Assembly (NCBI RefSeq): GCF_964340395.1
Contig: NC_135563.1
Span: 4,758,922-4,822,921, forward strand
Direction of reading: 5' to 3'
Length of the DNA: 64,000 nt
Origin: Glandiceps talaboti
Taxonomy: Eukaryota > Hemichordata > Enteropneusta > Spengelidae
Shown here: piece after piece, positions 50,515-63,637 of the stretch
Layout of the letters: every line of letters starts with the position of its first letter
Numbering within the stretch: the stretch's first letter is position 1
Program-made: the position numbers and the translations under genes
Notes under the pieces: generated by a model
The model's database searches: none
What the model was told of the DNA's origin: nothing
What the model saw: only the letters and a program-made list of their open reading frames with translations

Positions 50515-52140
50515 GAACACGAATGCATTATCATTACATATAAATATTTCCAATTCGCATGTGTGTCTCAAACACTCAAATACCTGGATGTGAGAGATAT
50601 TTCGGTGAGGAACATCCAATCCAGTCTAATACGTGTATTTCTTGTGCCTGTTTTAAAACCCAGCGTACATTTTTACTTTTATATCGCGTATAAACCCAGA
50701 CTGACTTGTCAATCAGGCAGGAAATGAGCAAGACAGAGAATTATATTATATTTGAAGCTATTATGGTATATCATACTTACCGAAATCGTTTATTATGCAA
50801 ATGATACATTATTATTCAATTGATGTTTACAAAATACCAATCACATTTTCCATTAGAATATAGAATGTGTTTGATGTTTCAATAGAATCTAAGAAGTAGC
50901 TTTTGAGAAGTCGTTTTGACTGATCCCCAGTATTATTGTAAACACAGAACATAGATCACAGGACTTAGAACACAAATTGTAGAAAGCGGAACGTAGAAGG
51001 TGACATAGAACGTGTTTTAGACAGTCCCGTATGGGATCTGTGGTGGTGCAATAATAAGATGCAAGCGATAGAATTCGTGCGACTGCCATATACTATTAAA
51101 TGATTGTACAAGTCACAAAGAAAAAATTCGTTTACACGTTTAAGAATATATGTGGATAAAGTTTCGCCAGTCCAGAACAGTGAGTCAATTGAAAGGACAA
51201 ATAAGGACGTACAGGAAAAGTGCTCGGTGGTCACCTAAAAAATAATTCGCATAGACTGGCTCCCGGGACTGGCTGCTCTGTTTATCAATGTTCGCGCAAC
51301 TTTGGATGTGTTGCAAGGTTTAATGTTGTCTGTTTTAGAGTTAATTTTGTTTAGAGTTTAATTGTTCATTGTATAAACCCTCAAATATAAGTATATATGA
51401 CTGACAAGAATTCAGGTATACGGTCCCCAAGCACCTCATTTCTAATTTTCGTCATATATGCTTAACATTTGAAGGTTGTATGCACAGTGTATACTCGGAA
51501 ACAGAACTCATCAACTGTTAACTCAACGCAAGGCGACACACTATAAGTTTCTGTACTCTCGAACACAACACGAAATTGTAAAATTTCACAAGGCATTTGT
51601 TGCGTAACTGTCCATTTTGTCGCCTCAAACTGACGCATATTTCAAGTGCTTTCTTTACAGTAACTATAAATCGTTACATAATACTCAAATATTGAGCATT
51701 TATGACAAAGATGGTGTGCATGTGTCAAACACCAAAATGCTAAGCATTTTAATATGACAAAAAGTTTTATTTATCATTATGTTGGAGTGCCTTATCTGTA
51801 TTTGACAACTGCGATGGACAAAACCCTGAATTATCTTACTTTTATATGTAATTTTCCAATCATTTTCAAATCCACACAATCATTTTTTATTTCAATTGTT
51901 ATTGTGTGACATATTAAAGTAGCATACATTGTAGATTTCTATTCATATCAATGAAACTAGTGTAAAAAAAAGTTGAACACGTTAAACTATCACCAATTTT
52001 CGTTGTGCTGACATCAAAGTGTGATCATTTCAAAGAGGGAATCGGATAAGTGAATCAAGGGTTAAATTACAGTGAAATGTAGTGAGCTTGTTCTGAAGAC
52101 AGTCAACACCTAACATATTGTTGGGATATGGTATCGAATG
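50515..52140. other. No gene recognised; weak relative of the AATTATGCAAAT unit near 50790
   Basis: TTATTATGCAAATGATACATT (50790-50811) and TTGATGTTTACAAAATACCA (50819-50838) resemble one core unit plus the junction of element 2, without the microsatellite and hairpin. The rest of the stretch shows nothing nameable. Confidence 0.35.
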
Positions 52141-52144
52141 TACC

Positions 52145-52270
52145 GATCATCATCATCATCATCATCATCGTCGTCGTCATCATTATTTATCGCTGTCTGT
52201 GTCTATATTTATATGTATCTGTCTCTATCTCTTCCTGTATCCACGCTTGCTTGCTTGCATGTCTATCTGC

Positions 52271-52350
<80 letters not shown>

Positions 52351-52545
52351 AGTGTGCCGGTCTGTCTGACTGACTGTCCCTCCCTTTGTCTGTATGTATG
52401 TATGTCTGTCTGTTTGACTGTGTTCCTTTGTCGCTGTCTGTCTATCTGTCTCTTTCTGTCTGTCTCTTTATCCCAGGCTTCCTCCTCTTGTGTCTTTCCA
52501 TCTCCATTCCCCCCCCCCATTCCTGTCTGCCTGCCCCCCTCCCTC

Positions 52546-52620
<75 letters not shown>
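52145..52620. repeat. ATC, GTCT and CT microsatellite cluster
   Basis: ATC units (52145-52180) are followed by about 22 GTCT units (52268-52355), mixed pyrimidine-rich sequence and a pure CT tract (52548-52619). Serine- and leucine-repeat frames are artefacts. Confidence 0.9.
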
Positions 52621-52622
<2 letters not shown>

Positions 52623-52624
52623 TT

Positions 52625-54015
52625 CGATTTCATGTACTCATAACATCTATAAATTAATTTATTCTTGTGCAAAACATGGGATATAGACAAACCCATAATA
52701 CTTTTAGAAACTAACTTGCCTATAACAGTTAACTATATTACTAGCTCATCTATATGTCTTGAAGATCCTTCTGGTGAAACGGTCCGTAGCGTAAATCCAT
52801 AATGTAATATCATACTCGTCTTCTTTAATTTTATGTGTCTTGATTATGATGTAGAAGGTAGGTTGTGCAAACCTAAATTTTAGTCTTCTTTGGAGTACAC
52901 CTTGTCCAGAGTATGTCCGGTTTGATTATATGTGAAGGCGTTTGACGGTCATTTATCCCGTATTTGTTTTTAAATATCCATGATCAAGATAATCCCGATC
53001 GAGGTAGATTATCACGATCGGTGTTATTCCTTGTGTTTACTAACATTGTTATGGTCTGACAAATAATGGTAGTGCTTATTTTCACATATTCACATAATGT
53101 TTAAACATGGTAGTAGTAAGCTAAATAAACCCTGCTACGTCCGAAAGGCTTAATATAGATACTAATATGGAAACAAATTGACAGGGGTGAATAAAAGACA
53201 ACCATTTGCATTTAAAAGCAAGGAATGTCAATTTTCAAAATCTTCCTATTAAAAGATCTATGAAGAAATGAGAAAAAATAAAAATGGATCATCAGCAGTC
53301 ACTTCATAGATGAACATAAATGTGCCTAACAACTGACCACACGACAAAAAAAAAAACAACAACAACAACAACAACATCAACAACATCAACAACCAAATGG
53401 TAGGGTCTTTACAAGTGAGTGATAGTCCCTGGCATGAAACCAAACGTGTTATGCATCTATGACCAAATCCATAGCAAGAGCCGTAAAATGATGTCAAATA
53501 CCAAAGGTATATGGAATTAATTGGACTCTCGAAATGATGCTTGTAGTTAAAAGGGTTAGTGACACGAGGACCGAACTCCAGTTTTTATGATTTTTCACTT
53601 TTAGCTGTTCTAATTTTGTTCTAGTGAGATTTCCCATCTCAGAAAAGGTCAACCTTTATTCTGAACAATTACGAGGTAATAATGTGAATTCTAGTTGGCT
53701 CAGACTCAAAAGGGTCCAGTGAAAATAACCATTTGTTTTTGTTATCTAAAAATGACATGTCGTATTTCTCAAAAGCCCTGATGACATTTCCGATAGTTTG
53801 CTGTTTCTTCTCTAATCGCATTAAACTTTTTTTCTGGCTGGAAAAATGTTATTTAAGTTAGAGCCTAGTGCCATAAAATACATTTTTGAACCTTTTTTTT
53901 TCAAAATCACAGTTTTGTAGTTAGGCCCTACTTCAGTTGTAATTACAATGATTTATTTGTAGGTACGCCACATATTTAAAACAGAATAGGTTGGCATTAT
54001 TTAGTATGAGACACA
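52625..54015. other. No gene recognised; short AAC tract at 53341-53392
   Basis: AT-rich spacer with an A-run plus AAC/ATC units at 53341-53392. Frames are short and motif-free. Confidence 0.5.
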
Positions 54016-54022
54016 CTACTTA

Positions 54023-54377
54023 GGCCCCTCAAAAAAGAATTATTGTTTCTGGTCAGGATATTTTGTCTAAAGTGGTGCGACGGCACGATTTTTTAAAATT
54101 TATTTTCTATTCTCAACATTTGTATTAAACCTGTCACTCAATCTACTGTTTATGGCAATTACTGTTCTTTGTATTTAGTACTTTGGATCAAGTGTGTATG
54201 TGGGGCAGATGTCATTTGCTTGTTTATGATTGTCAGATTGGCTCTGCTGTTGTACGGAGGGTTATTTCTGTGTTTCCCCTCGGATCTGCAGATTGCATGG
54301 GCTGGACAAATACGGAAGAAAAAGAGAAGGGTATATAATTGATGCGTGCGCTGACCAGAAACAATTCGTTTTATGTC
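54023..54377. mobile_element. MITE family H1 copy C, perfect inner TIR, TTA duplication
   Basis: TTA flanks both ends (54020-54022 and 54378-54380). The 15-bp inner inverted repeats ATTGTTTCTGGTCAG and CTGACCAGAAACAAT match perfectly, and the outer ends are GGCC on the left and a diverged TGTC on the right. At 355 bp it is the longest of the three copies. It is non-autonomous, with no transposase frame. The PIF/Harbinger assignment is inferred from the 3-bp TTA/TAA target. Confidence 0.75.
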
Positions 54378-54429
54378 TTATGTAAATGTTGGTACATTAA
54401 CATAGTTTTGCTGTTATGTGTCTTTTTTA

Positions 54430-54936
54430 TTTCCATTTTTCATTAACGAAATGTCAAGGAATCTCAATACACGCGAGAAACGTGGTATTCAACTTTTCCC
54501 TGATCTTGTTAAATTATTTTGTCTTTTGTTTACATATGATGTGGCAATCTTCTCAGACACAGCTATTGGTTTACAAAATATTCTGAATACTCTTAATGAC
54601 TATTGTAAGACTTGGAAACAGTCAGTTAATTCGAGTAAAACGAAAATAGTTGTGTTCAAAGCAGGTGGTCGGCTCTCTAGGTCTAAAATTTGGTTCTTTA
54701 ATGGCTGTTTCTTATTATAAATATATTTGTGTTTTATTTTTTCTTGTATATTGAGTTTCCAACTGCAACAAAGACCTTGGCCCAAACAAGCCAGAAGAAG
54801 TTAGAGCTACTCGTATAACTGGAATGCTACCGTTTGAAGCATTAAAAAAAGTTCTGATGCTATGATTTTACCTATACTTACGTAGGGGTTAGAAATTTGG
54901 GGGTTTGAAAAGTATGAAAGTCTTGAAAGGATCAAA
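54430..54936 (+). pseudogene. LINE (non-LTR) reverse transcriptase relic
   Basis: One frame gives GIQLFPDLVKLF, then LLFTYDVAIFSDTAIGLQ, then a WK-SVNSSKTKIVVF segment and GGRLSRS. These are the palm and thumb motifs of Jockey/CR1-type non-LTR reverse transcriptases. After a stop at 54718-54720 and a degraded stretch, the same frame resumes as DAMILPILT, a TAG stop at 54883-54885 where family members have Tyr, and GLEIWGFEKYESLERI. In the catalytic motif the usual FADD reads FTYD, so the first Asp of the pair is replaced (Tyr codon 54535-54537). The element abuts MITE copy C on its left. It is clearly dead; no endonuclease domain or 3' tail was found. Confidence 0.75.
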
Positions 54937-54939
54937 TAT

Positions 54940-57540
54940 TTAGTTTACATAAATCTCTATTCTTAGAGTATGACATATTCTTAGTCTTATGAAAGACATC
55001 ACTTGGGGTTCATTATCCAATCACCCTGTCTAGATTAATAATAAACGTCCAAAGCTCAAAGACCATAAAATAGTTGTGCAATGTTATATTCATACTTGCA
55101 CAGAACAATGAAATCATACGATGAAGTTCTAAAATTAACACATCCCGTCATATTAAACTTGCTGACGCTTCAATCGAACCTGGTACAAACAATTTCGAAA
55201 CATGCGATGTTGAGATGTCCAAGATTTATGTTGCTACATAAAAAGAATATCATTGTATTGTACAAAGTCGCATTTTGACTTCAAATCAGAGTTCATAATG
55301 AAAAAACCCAAAATATCCAGAATGGAATGAATTTAGCTCCGAGATTCGTAACATCAAATTATTCTATTTTAATTAAAATATGTTGGGAGAACTCAAACCT
55401 AGACAACTATTTAACCACACAAGTCATGCCATGCTTGACAGTCATCCAGCCGGAAAACCGACCTGAACACAGTACATGTGTGTGTGTGTAGACGTTAAGT
55501 GCTATCTGTTTGATACATTGATTGAAAACACACTGCATTTAGATTAGAAATACAAACTACTTATAGTCATTGATAAATTGATTTTGGTTAGATATTGGGG
55601 TTTAACCTATGCCAGACTGTCTAGACGGCAGCTGCAGGAGATAGTACTACGTTAGGCTGTGTGTTGACTTACAGGCGATAGATAGATCAAGTAAGTCCTT
55701 GCATCAATATTCTTCTTCCCGACACTATAAGTCAATTCAAAATCTACATATCGGGATGGGATTAGATGTCAACGTTCCATTTTTTTTTCATTCAACTTGA
55801 AAACCTTTATTTTACTGTATGTTTCCCGTGTTAGACGTTCCTCTCCCTGATAAAATCCGTTTCCTATTTCCGCATTTAGAAATACACGAATCACTAACAG
55901 TCTTGCTTAAAATCACGAGTTTTCGTTTACACAAATTGCTTGCGGAGGTTGGGAGGGAAGCTAAAGAGACATATCCACCCACACAAAAATAAGTTTATAT
56001 GGCTTAAACCGGACATATATGTACACGCATTGACGCCTACTCTAGTAAGAATTCGTGTCTTTTAACTATAAGACTTAATAACAAACATCGACTCAACGTA
56101 ATGTTATCTTGGTATGAAATAATTTTTATATCTGTTTCTACAAATCATCTGCCTGTATATTTGCCAAATTTTAATCAACTTTTAAGGTCTAGATATTATC
56201 AATCAAATTAAACTTATGAAATAATGAACAATAACTTCGCAGTAAATCAAATAGTAGGCTATTGTCGTGACCTCTGATTTCACCATTCTCTGTAATGTAT
56301 ATGAAATATTATGAGCATTTGAAAGATGAACGCAATATCAATTTAAAATCATAGTTTAAGTGTAATCAATTTTGCCATACGACGATTTATTGTAAAACAT
56401 TAGTGTCGTCTGTAGAGATATAATTGAATATTAAGCCGTCAATAAGTCGTGACATACTTGTTTGCGAAATAAGTAAATAGAAAAGTCTAACTTAGTTAAA
56501 CGTAATATTGTCATTTTGAGTCAGTGTCTAATTTGAAAGAATCAATATATTTTCTCCGTAGAGGCTTTTGCGCATTCTATAGTCTATTTAGCTATTTGCA
56601 GTGTCATAAAATATGTCTGTCACTATTAGTTCGATGTCAATTGAATAGAACATGTCTTAACAATAAAGACATTTGCTCTTACAGGACACTTCTAAATTTT
56701 ATACACACGTTAAAGTTTAAAAGGGGTACAAACTGAGTTTATATTTGTTTAGGCGTAGATTTTACTGCATATTTAAAAGGTACTCGCAATATTGTACTTA
56801 CTGAAGCACACTTAACCAGTACTTGCAACTGACTGAACTCCATACTAGTATTATGATATATTTTTTAACTGTCCAATGACGTAATTTATGATACGTGTAA
56901 ACAGTTCAGAAAATTCCTGCTATGCAATAAACTGTTTGAACAACGCCAGAAGACAATCGTAATGTTGTATTTTCGCGTGAGTAAAAAGCTTATAAATCCA
57001 TCAGCTTGTGCCACTTTAATGTTGACAGAGAGGAAGAAAATACGAAAATTGATAATCATAACATGATGAAGACATAAACAGCGCAATGTGTCGTGAGTGT
57101 GACAGTGTTTTTATGCTTTTCGTATACATGAACATTTCTGTAGGATGTGGGAGAGACACGCCAATGTAGTATAAATTATTGGCAAACACAATTTGTAGCT
57201 CTCGTAAATGTCAATAACTGTCTCATTGGCTTTCTGGTTAGATTATTCTGTTCTCAAGTTAAACCACATCTATCGTGTGGCTGTACTATTTATTGCTATT
57301 CTAGGTACACGAATATAGAAGTCGTTGAGGGGTCGCTTTTCTAGTGATTCATCGGACATCCTCGAATAAAGGTATGCTCCTTCACATTCCAGACACTTGG
57401 ACACATAATTAAGACAACAAATTAGAAACTAATTAGAGAAGGAAGTGCACAAAATAGTTATCCTATGAGCGTAACTATGAACAAAAGCCACAATATTCAA
57501 TTTTAACTTTGTGCATATAATCGTTATCAAACACATATTA
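54940..57540. other. No gene recognised
   Basis: The first few hundred bases may be further decayed LINE sequence, but no motif can be recognised past about 54936. Other frames are short and motif-free. Confidence 0.45.
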
Positions 57541-57544
57541 GTGC

Positions 57545-57670
57545 GCGCAGACACAGACAGACACATACACATACACATACACCCACACACACACACACAC
57601 ACATACATACACACACATCCATGTGCGCACAAACACCGAACACATACACACAGATACACTCGTGCGTGCA
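57545..57670. repeat. AC-rich microsatellite
   Basis: ACAG, ACATAC and CA units run from 57545 to about 57622, then mixed CA-rich sequence with TGTGCGCAC segments to about 57670. Confidence 0.85.
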
Positions 57671-57880
57671 CACACGTGTTCAGTTTTATATTATGTCTGC
57701 ATGTACTAAATTAGTAATAAGTAAACGTAAAAATCATTATAATATTATACAATATTTCTTTGTCAAGTCATAATTTCATTTGTTCAAGTGTTGCCACTTA
57801 AACTGAATTTTCCTCATGAATAACAAAATTACTTTTTCTTCAAGTTAAAACAACTATAACAGAGGTTTAGTTGCGCATAT

Positions 57881-58567
57881 TAGAGAGGTTTAGATGCGCG
57901 TATGTACGTGTGTTCTATACGTGTAGCGTCATAGTCACGTGATTCGAAGCAACTCAGGCGTTCTGTATCAAACGACGCTACGTCAAAATGGCGGTCTACA
58001 CGTATCTGTAAATACGTGTTGAGTTTTTGTCATTTTCTTCGATTAAAAGGCGTATTTTTTATATCAAAGTTCGGAAGCGTAACGTTAAACTAATTGTTTG
58101 GTTTTTGGTTTGGGTAGTTGCAGAAAAAATGGCAAAACTACGGACAAATTTAGAAAACAAAGACGTGTCTGGCCTTCTGGAAAGAAGATGTCAACGCGCG
58201 CGTTCACTTTCCACTGTTTTTCACGTTTGTGTTTTAGAACGCATAATTAAACACAATTTTGTACGCGTCATTACTTGTACGCCTGCACTATCATGCTCCC
58301 GTAGGCGTACGCGTTCGAACGTGTATCTAAACCTCTCTATTTACGTGTGTTCTATACGCGTAGCGTCATAGGCACGTGATTCGAAGCAATCCAGGCGTTT
58401 TGTATCAAACGATGACGTCAAAATGGCGGTATACTTGTAACTGTAAATACGTGTTAAATTTTTGATATTTTACATTGATCAATATCGTAATTTCTTTATA
58501 TCAAAGTTCGGAAACATAGCTTTAAACTAATGCTCCGCGTACGCGAACGTGTATCTAAACCTCTCTA
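57881..58567. mobile_element. TIR element containing a tandem internally deleted second copy
   Basis: The left end reads TAGAGAGGTTTAGATGCGCG (57881-57900) and the right end on the opposite strand TAGAGAGGTTTAGATACACG (58548-58567); TA at both extremes could be a target duplication. A second right terminus sits inside at 58325-58339, and 58341-58567 repeats 57904-58339 with about 200 bp deleted. A partial extra left end, AGAGGTTTAGTTGCGC, lies at 57861-57876. Both copies carry CACGTG (57936-57941, 58373-58378) and AAAATGGCGG (57985-57994, 58420-58429); the second has TGACGTCA at 58413-58420. The 114-codon frame at 58027-58371 crosses the internal terminus, has no known domain and is not called a gene. 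Confidence 0.6.
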
Positions 58568-58569
58568 GT

Positions 58570-61195
58570 GAGAGCGAGACAAAATTGATTTGTTCGTGAT
58601 CGCTCGTATCTACGTATACCTTCCGTTTGTATCGTGTAATTGCATCGGCTATTCTTGATAAAAAAAAGACGTAAAGAGTGACGCAAAGAAACACCAGAAC
58701 ACTAACAAAATAAAAGTAATATGATTAAGATGTGAGAGGAGCAAAACAAGATCACTAATCAAGTATGTTAATTAGTTTGCCTTGTCTCAAGTACCAATTC
58801 CAAGGGCATTTTTCACATAAAAATTTGACAAACAAAAACAACTTACAACTGTTCTGAATGCGTCAAAGTCAACTGGATAGACATGCGTGTACAAATATAC
58901 TGCATCCATTGATATGAGTCTTGGGTCTACGACTTAAAACCCTCGTGATTTTATAGACATTTCTTACTGTTTGAATCCTATTGATGAATGGGAATGGTGA
59001 CAAACATAAAAAATATACGGTGAATCTTATGTTATGACAGATACGCGCCCTTGTTACAGTTTTTTTTACTAATCATGTTTTTGGCCCTAAGAACAGTGTG
59101 CCTGTTACGAGTAGATTTACTTGTATTAATGTAGTGAATGGCATTGCATGTCAGAAATGTGTTGTTTTTTTATATATAGGTTCAACTGTACGTAACTATC
59201 CCGTATCTGTGCATTTTATTACCAAATAATTTTCCGTCTCGGAACGCTGGAACCCCTTGGAATTAATAGATTATTCTCGTCATTCCCAGTATAATCAGTT
59301 TTTTTTTTAAATTTCAGGCGTATTCTATTGGGTTCTATTTGGTGCGTGCGAATATTAGAACTTTTCACACGTATAACCGTTTATCAGCGCGGTTGTCGTT
59401 CTGTTCCATTACATTCAGATATGTTCAGGTGTTTACCTAACATTTTTGTATCTCGCCGATATTTCCTTTGAAAAAGAATATTTATTCGAAACGGACTGAT
59501 TTATAAGTTCCATATGCATTTTCTTGTTATAGTTTTGGTACACAACTGTTCATCGTGTTTTGTGTATATCAAGATATACAGTTAAGTAGACAGAGATATA
59601 GAGACAGAAGACAGACACAATGATGTCCATTTACACAAATGAGGGCTATTATTTGGTAACGAGACTACTTCCATATCTATCACCCTCAATGCCTTCGAAG
59701 ACAAAGGCTGATTTCAGTTCATATATGGCCATAAAAGAATATGTTTATCGAATTGAGATTTCTTTTAGATGACACTTTTACATGTAAGAGAGATGTCTGG
59801 AAACCGAGCGATTTGTATAAAAGATCTCCCATATATTTTCAACAGCTTGCTTTCAAAATGATTCGTGAACGCGTTTAGGTGACAAAGGTTGGGTGCACTT
59901 TCGAAACTGTCAACCGGTTACTCGTTTTGTGCACACAAATTCGTTACTAAAATGAATTCAAAATGACAAGGATAGTTTAGATGCATAGTAAATTCACTTT
60001 TTTTAAAACAAGACAAACGACAGTAAATCACAATGCTTGTAATGACGAATAGATTTGACCGAATGGCACAGACAAGCTAAATGCTCCTGTCACTGCAATA
60101 CATAAATACACAGTCAATATCAATTTCTGTTTTGAGACACATACGACGTTCTGAGAGCACTTGCTAGTTGCACCATCAACGACTTATCAAGCAACACATG
60201 GAGCAGCTCACTTGGCAACGCGACAGGCAACTAGAGAGGCGGGTGTCATTTGGTCATCAGATTCTCGGAGTAAACTTGTAAGACTATCTCCCTGATATTC
60301 GAGAAGATTGAATTGTTAATCCAAGCTAAATCAAGTTGATTTCCTAATCCACTGATTTCCACGACGTTCAGTAATATTGTAGTAACAAATGGACAAGAAA
60401 AAGCCTGACTCCATGATGGTAATTAAACATCAAACTGGTGTCTAGTACAACCGTCAAATATCGATGGTGACAGATCTGTTGAAGCAAACTTTATACCTTG
60501 GTCATATTAAAACCAAAACGTGACAATTTCGTGGCAATAATTGAAACAATTTGTTTTTATCATGAGTACGGGTCGTTGTTTGTCAGTGACAACACTATGT
60601 GGTTAGGGAGGTAATTTTCAGGTACGTATCAGGAAACTGGAGACTCGTCACGTTTTTTTTTTTGAGAAGCGTCAACAAGTTTGTTGCGACATTACTAAAG
60701 AGAGGCTTCACGACGTTGCCCCAATGGTTATACAGGTGACACTTGTTCGATGCATCGCCCGCGTAATCATGCGGTGTCATTTTAAAGTAATTTTTGCTGT
60801 CAATTCTTATGATGCTCATATTTTTGCTGTACGCAAACAACAATACCCAAGTATGACGTCATTGATAACTGCTGGAAACCAAAGAATGTTAGTAAAACGA
60901 CAGAAAAGTTTTTGCCTAGCATATCAACATGTATTCACCCAGCCTATCTCTATGACTGTACCTCACTAGTCTGGAATATTTCCAAACGTTATGCCCAGTA
61001 CTTCTTGAATGATTTAATTTGTGCAAATCAAGTTCCTTCACCTCTGGAATGATAAGATATGTGAAAACTACCTTTTCATGTTATATTAATCAAATACAAA
61101 AGAATTAAGACAGTGTCATTTTAAGCTACACGCCAAAGCCCTGTTTTTTTTAAAATATTGTATAGCACATTCATGCCCTTTGCACAAATCTATAG
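58570..61195. other. No gene recognised
   Basis: AT-rich sequence with short frames, no motifs, no transposon ends. Confidence 0.5.
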
Positions 61196-61199
61196 CAGT

Positions 61200-61440
61200 A
61201 CAGCGGCCCTTTACTTCCTCAACTCCCTGGGGAGCATACAATGCATTGCAGCCTCCAAGCACATAAGATTTATTCACATTACAACCTCTATCCTACCAGG
61301 TCCCCAATTACACAGATGGGTTGACTGCGGCACAATCGTGGTTCAAATGAAGTTGCTCAAGGACTTTAGCAATTCAGACACACACGACAGCGACGGGGCC
61401 CGAAACTACAACCTGCAATTTGGATGTGTAAATCATTGTT
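61200..61440. mobile_element. Possible decayed SINE-like fragment
   Basis: This block is richer in GC than its surroundings. It contains CTACCAGGTCCCCAATTACA, TTGCTCAAGGACTTTAGCA and GACGGGGCCCGAAACTACAA, an order that resembles a repeat common in marine invertebrate genomes. There, an AGGTACCCATTTA motif is followed by TTGCTCAAGGAC and a tRNA T-loop-like GGGATTCGAAC segment. The resemblance is from memory of the pattern and is weak. Confidence 0.3.
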
Positions 61441-61444
61441 TAAT

Positions 61445-63600
61445 TTGCGTACACACGAACAAATGAAATATGAGTAGATGCGGATACAATTTGTTTAGTA
61501 TTTCACTGTAAAAATGATGGTATGTAAACATCGACTACATATAAACTGTAAACCCAATGTGTATTCCTTTATAGACAATATAAATCCATTGAAGTAACGT
61601 GAGAACACACCATCTGATTATACTTATATAGTGTATTCATTTCATTCAAGCTGACATTTCTTTGTGCTGACACATAACTATGAGTGTTTACAATAATAAT
61701 TTTATTTACAAATTCGCGTTTTAGTTGGTATTGTATGTACGCATACCATGGACAATATTGACTGTGTATCATTCAGGGGTTTTGTGTTACTGTCAGTTAT
61801 CACTAAATATACCATTCACAAAGGCACGTGGTTATTACGATAATGGCGAAATGGTTTCCTACAAACACCGATTTTGTAGATATATTAAAACATGAAACCG
61901 ATTACCGTTTATGCTGTCGTTGCTCGGTAGACATAACGCATTACACAATTGCAATTAATACGAAACAACGTGCTTTATGTTTCCATCACGATGTCAACCA
62001 TTGAACCGAATCACGCGTTCTCGTAAGCCATATTTCTTATTCGCAGCGTAGAGCCAACCCTAATTCAATTATTTTCTGATTTTGTATCTTTGTAAGACAA
62101 CAGGGAAATAGTTAACGAGCACTCATAACTGCAGCTGACTGCGATCGATAAGTGTCGCCATAGAAACAAGATGAATGTTTCATATTAAACTGAAATCCAT
62201 ATGCCTGTGGAAGTTATTTCATAACCTCTGTAGTTATCTCTGGGCGATTACATCCAAATTTAATATGACAATACTATTAATGGCTCTTGATATGAGTTTG
62301 CAAACAATATATCACTTTCATTAGCGAGCGGCCTCTGCGTGAAAATGCGCTCGTTTTTTTCAGCACGTTATATACTGTGTGTCTGAAATAGCCAACGTAG
62401 CACATGTGTTTTCTCACTATGTATATGTACTTTAGTCCACCTAATTCCAACGAGCTGTTGAAAGCATCAGATATTTGATTATCATATATGTCAGTGGAAT
62501 AATGTCAATTACCCCAATATTGTTTTACATTGCTAAATCTTTTGAATATACATTTAAATTGAAAGTGTCCGTTGGTAAATGGACAATGTGTGACTATATA
62601 GGTTTCAGTTCTATCACCAATAAAAGGTACATTGTAAATCTTTTTTAAAAAAAGGGGTGGTGGTAAACATTCATTTTTGCGCCATGGACACGTATGTTTA
62701 GCACAACGAATGGTTATTAATGTATAAATTTAAATAGCAACACGACAGATACATCAGTTTGAATAATAAAGTGTAATGTACAGGCAATAATTTCAAAGTA
62801 ACCCGAAGTTTATGAGTTCGACATTGAAAAAAATATCATTGCCCGAATAAAATCCCCAGACTTCTAAACCAAGGCCGCCAAAAAAACAGAACGATGTAGA
62901 CTTGGTGTGTAAAATATATATTCTTTTGTGCCACAGTCTGCTGTCACGCCGAAACTCTTTGTTCATTTGATGAGGTCCACGATATTGACGTATGTTATCC
63001 CGCATAAACGTCTATGTCTGTAAACAAGACATTTTCAGTGAGCTTTTGAAGTCTCCATGGAAACAAGCACCCTGAGCAAAACATATAAGCCTTCAAATTC
63101 CAAGTAAGATAATGGGCTGTCGTTTCCATGTTCATCACACTATTCGAAGGGATGTTTGTATGGGATGAAAGCGCTTCTTCAATTGCGTGATCGGTTCTAA
63201 TTTTTAATATCAAAATGATCGAATCTGGTGTGGTTGATCTGTTATTGAGTAATTTTATATCGTCTTGTTTTATCTTAATGTAATGTGATATATTGCTATA
63301 TGCCTAGTCATAAAATAAATTGCAATGCAATCTGATGACAAAGTGGAAATATCTCATGTCATACTATACAGGACAAGAGAGAATTCTGGATGTCTTCTGG
63401 AGGATTTGGTGATACGTACATACCCACGCTATATACGATACAATGTAGTTACGTGAATGTATTATCGTGAAATGTAGTTTAGATTGAAGTAGACTGCCAG
63501 AAAAAAAGTATATGACACTGCTTACTGATGAAATTAAACACACTGTCAACTCACTTCAAATGCACTTTTAGAATATTTGTTGAAACTGTGTTGTTTGTAT
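61445..63600. other. No gene recognised
   Basis: AT-rich sequence without motif-bearing frames, RNA genes or element ends. Confidence 0.5.
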
Positions 63601-63637
63601 CCATCTCTAGAGGTATGGTTGTGGTGTGTAGTTCAAC

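Noticed and set aside
58027-58371. 114-codon frame rich in basic residues
   Set aside because: It runs through the internal terminus of a repeated TIR element and the reading frame is not maintained in the duplicate copy.
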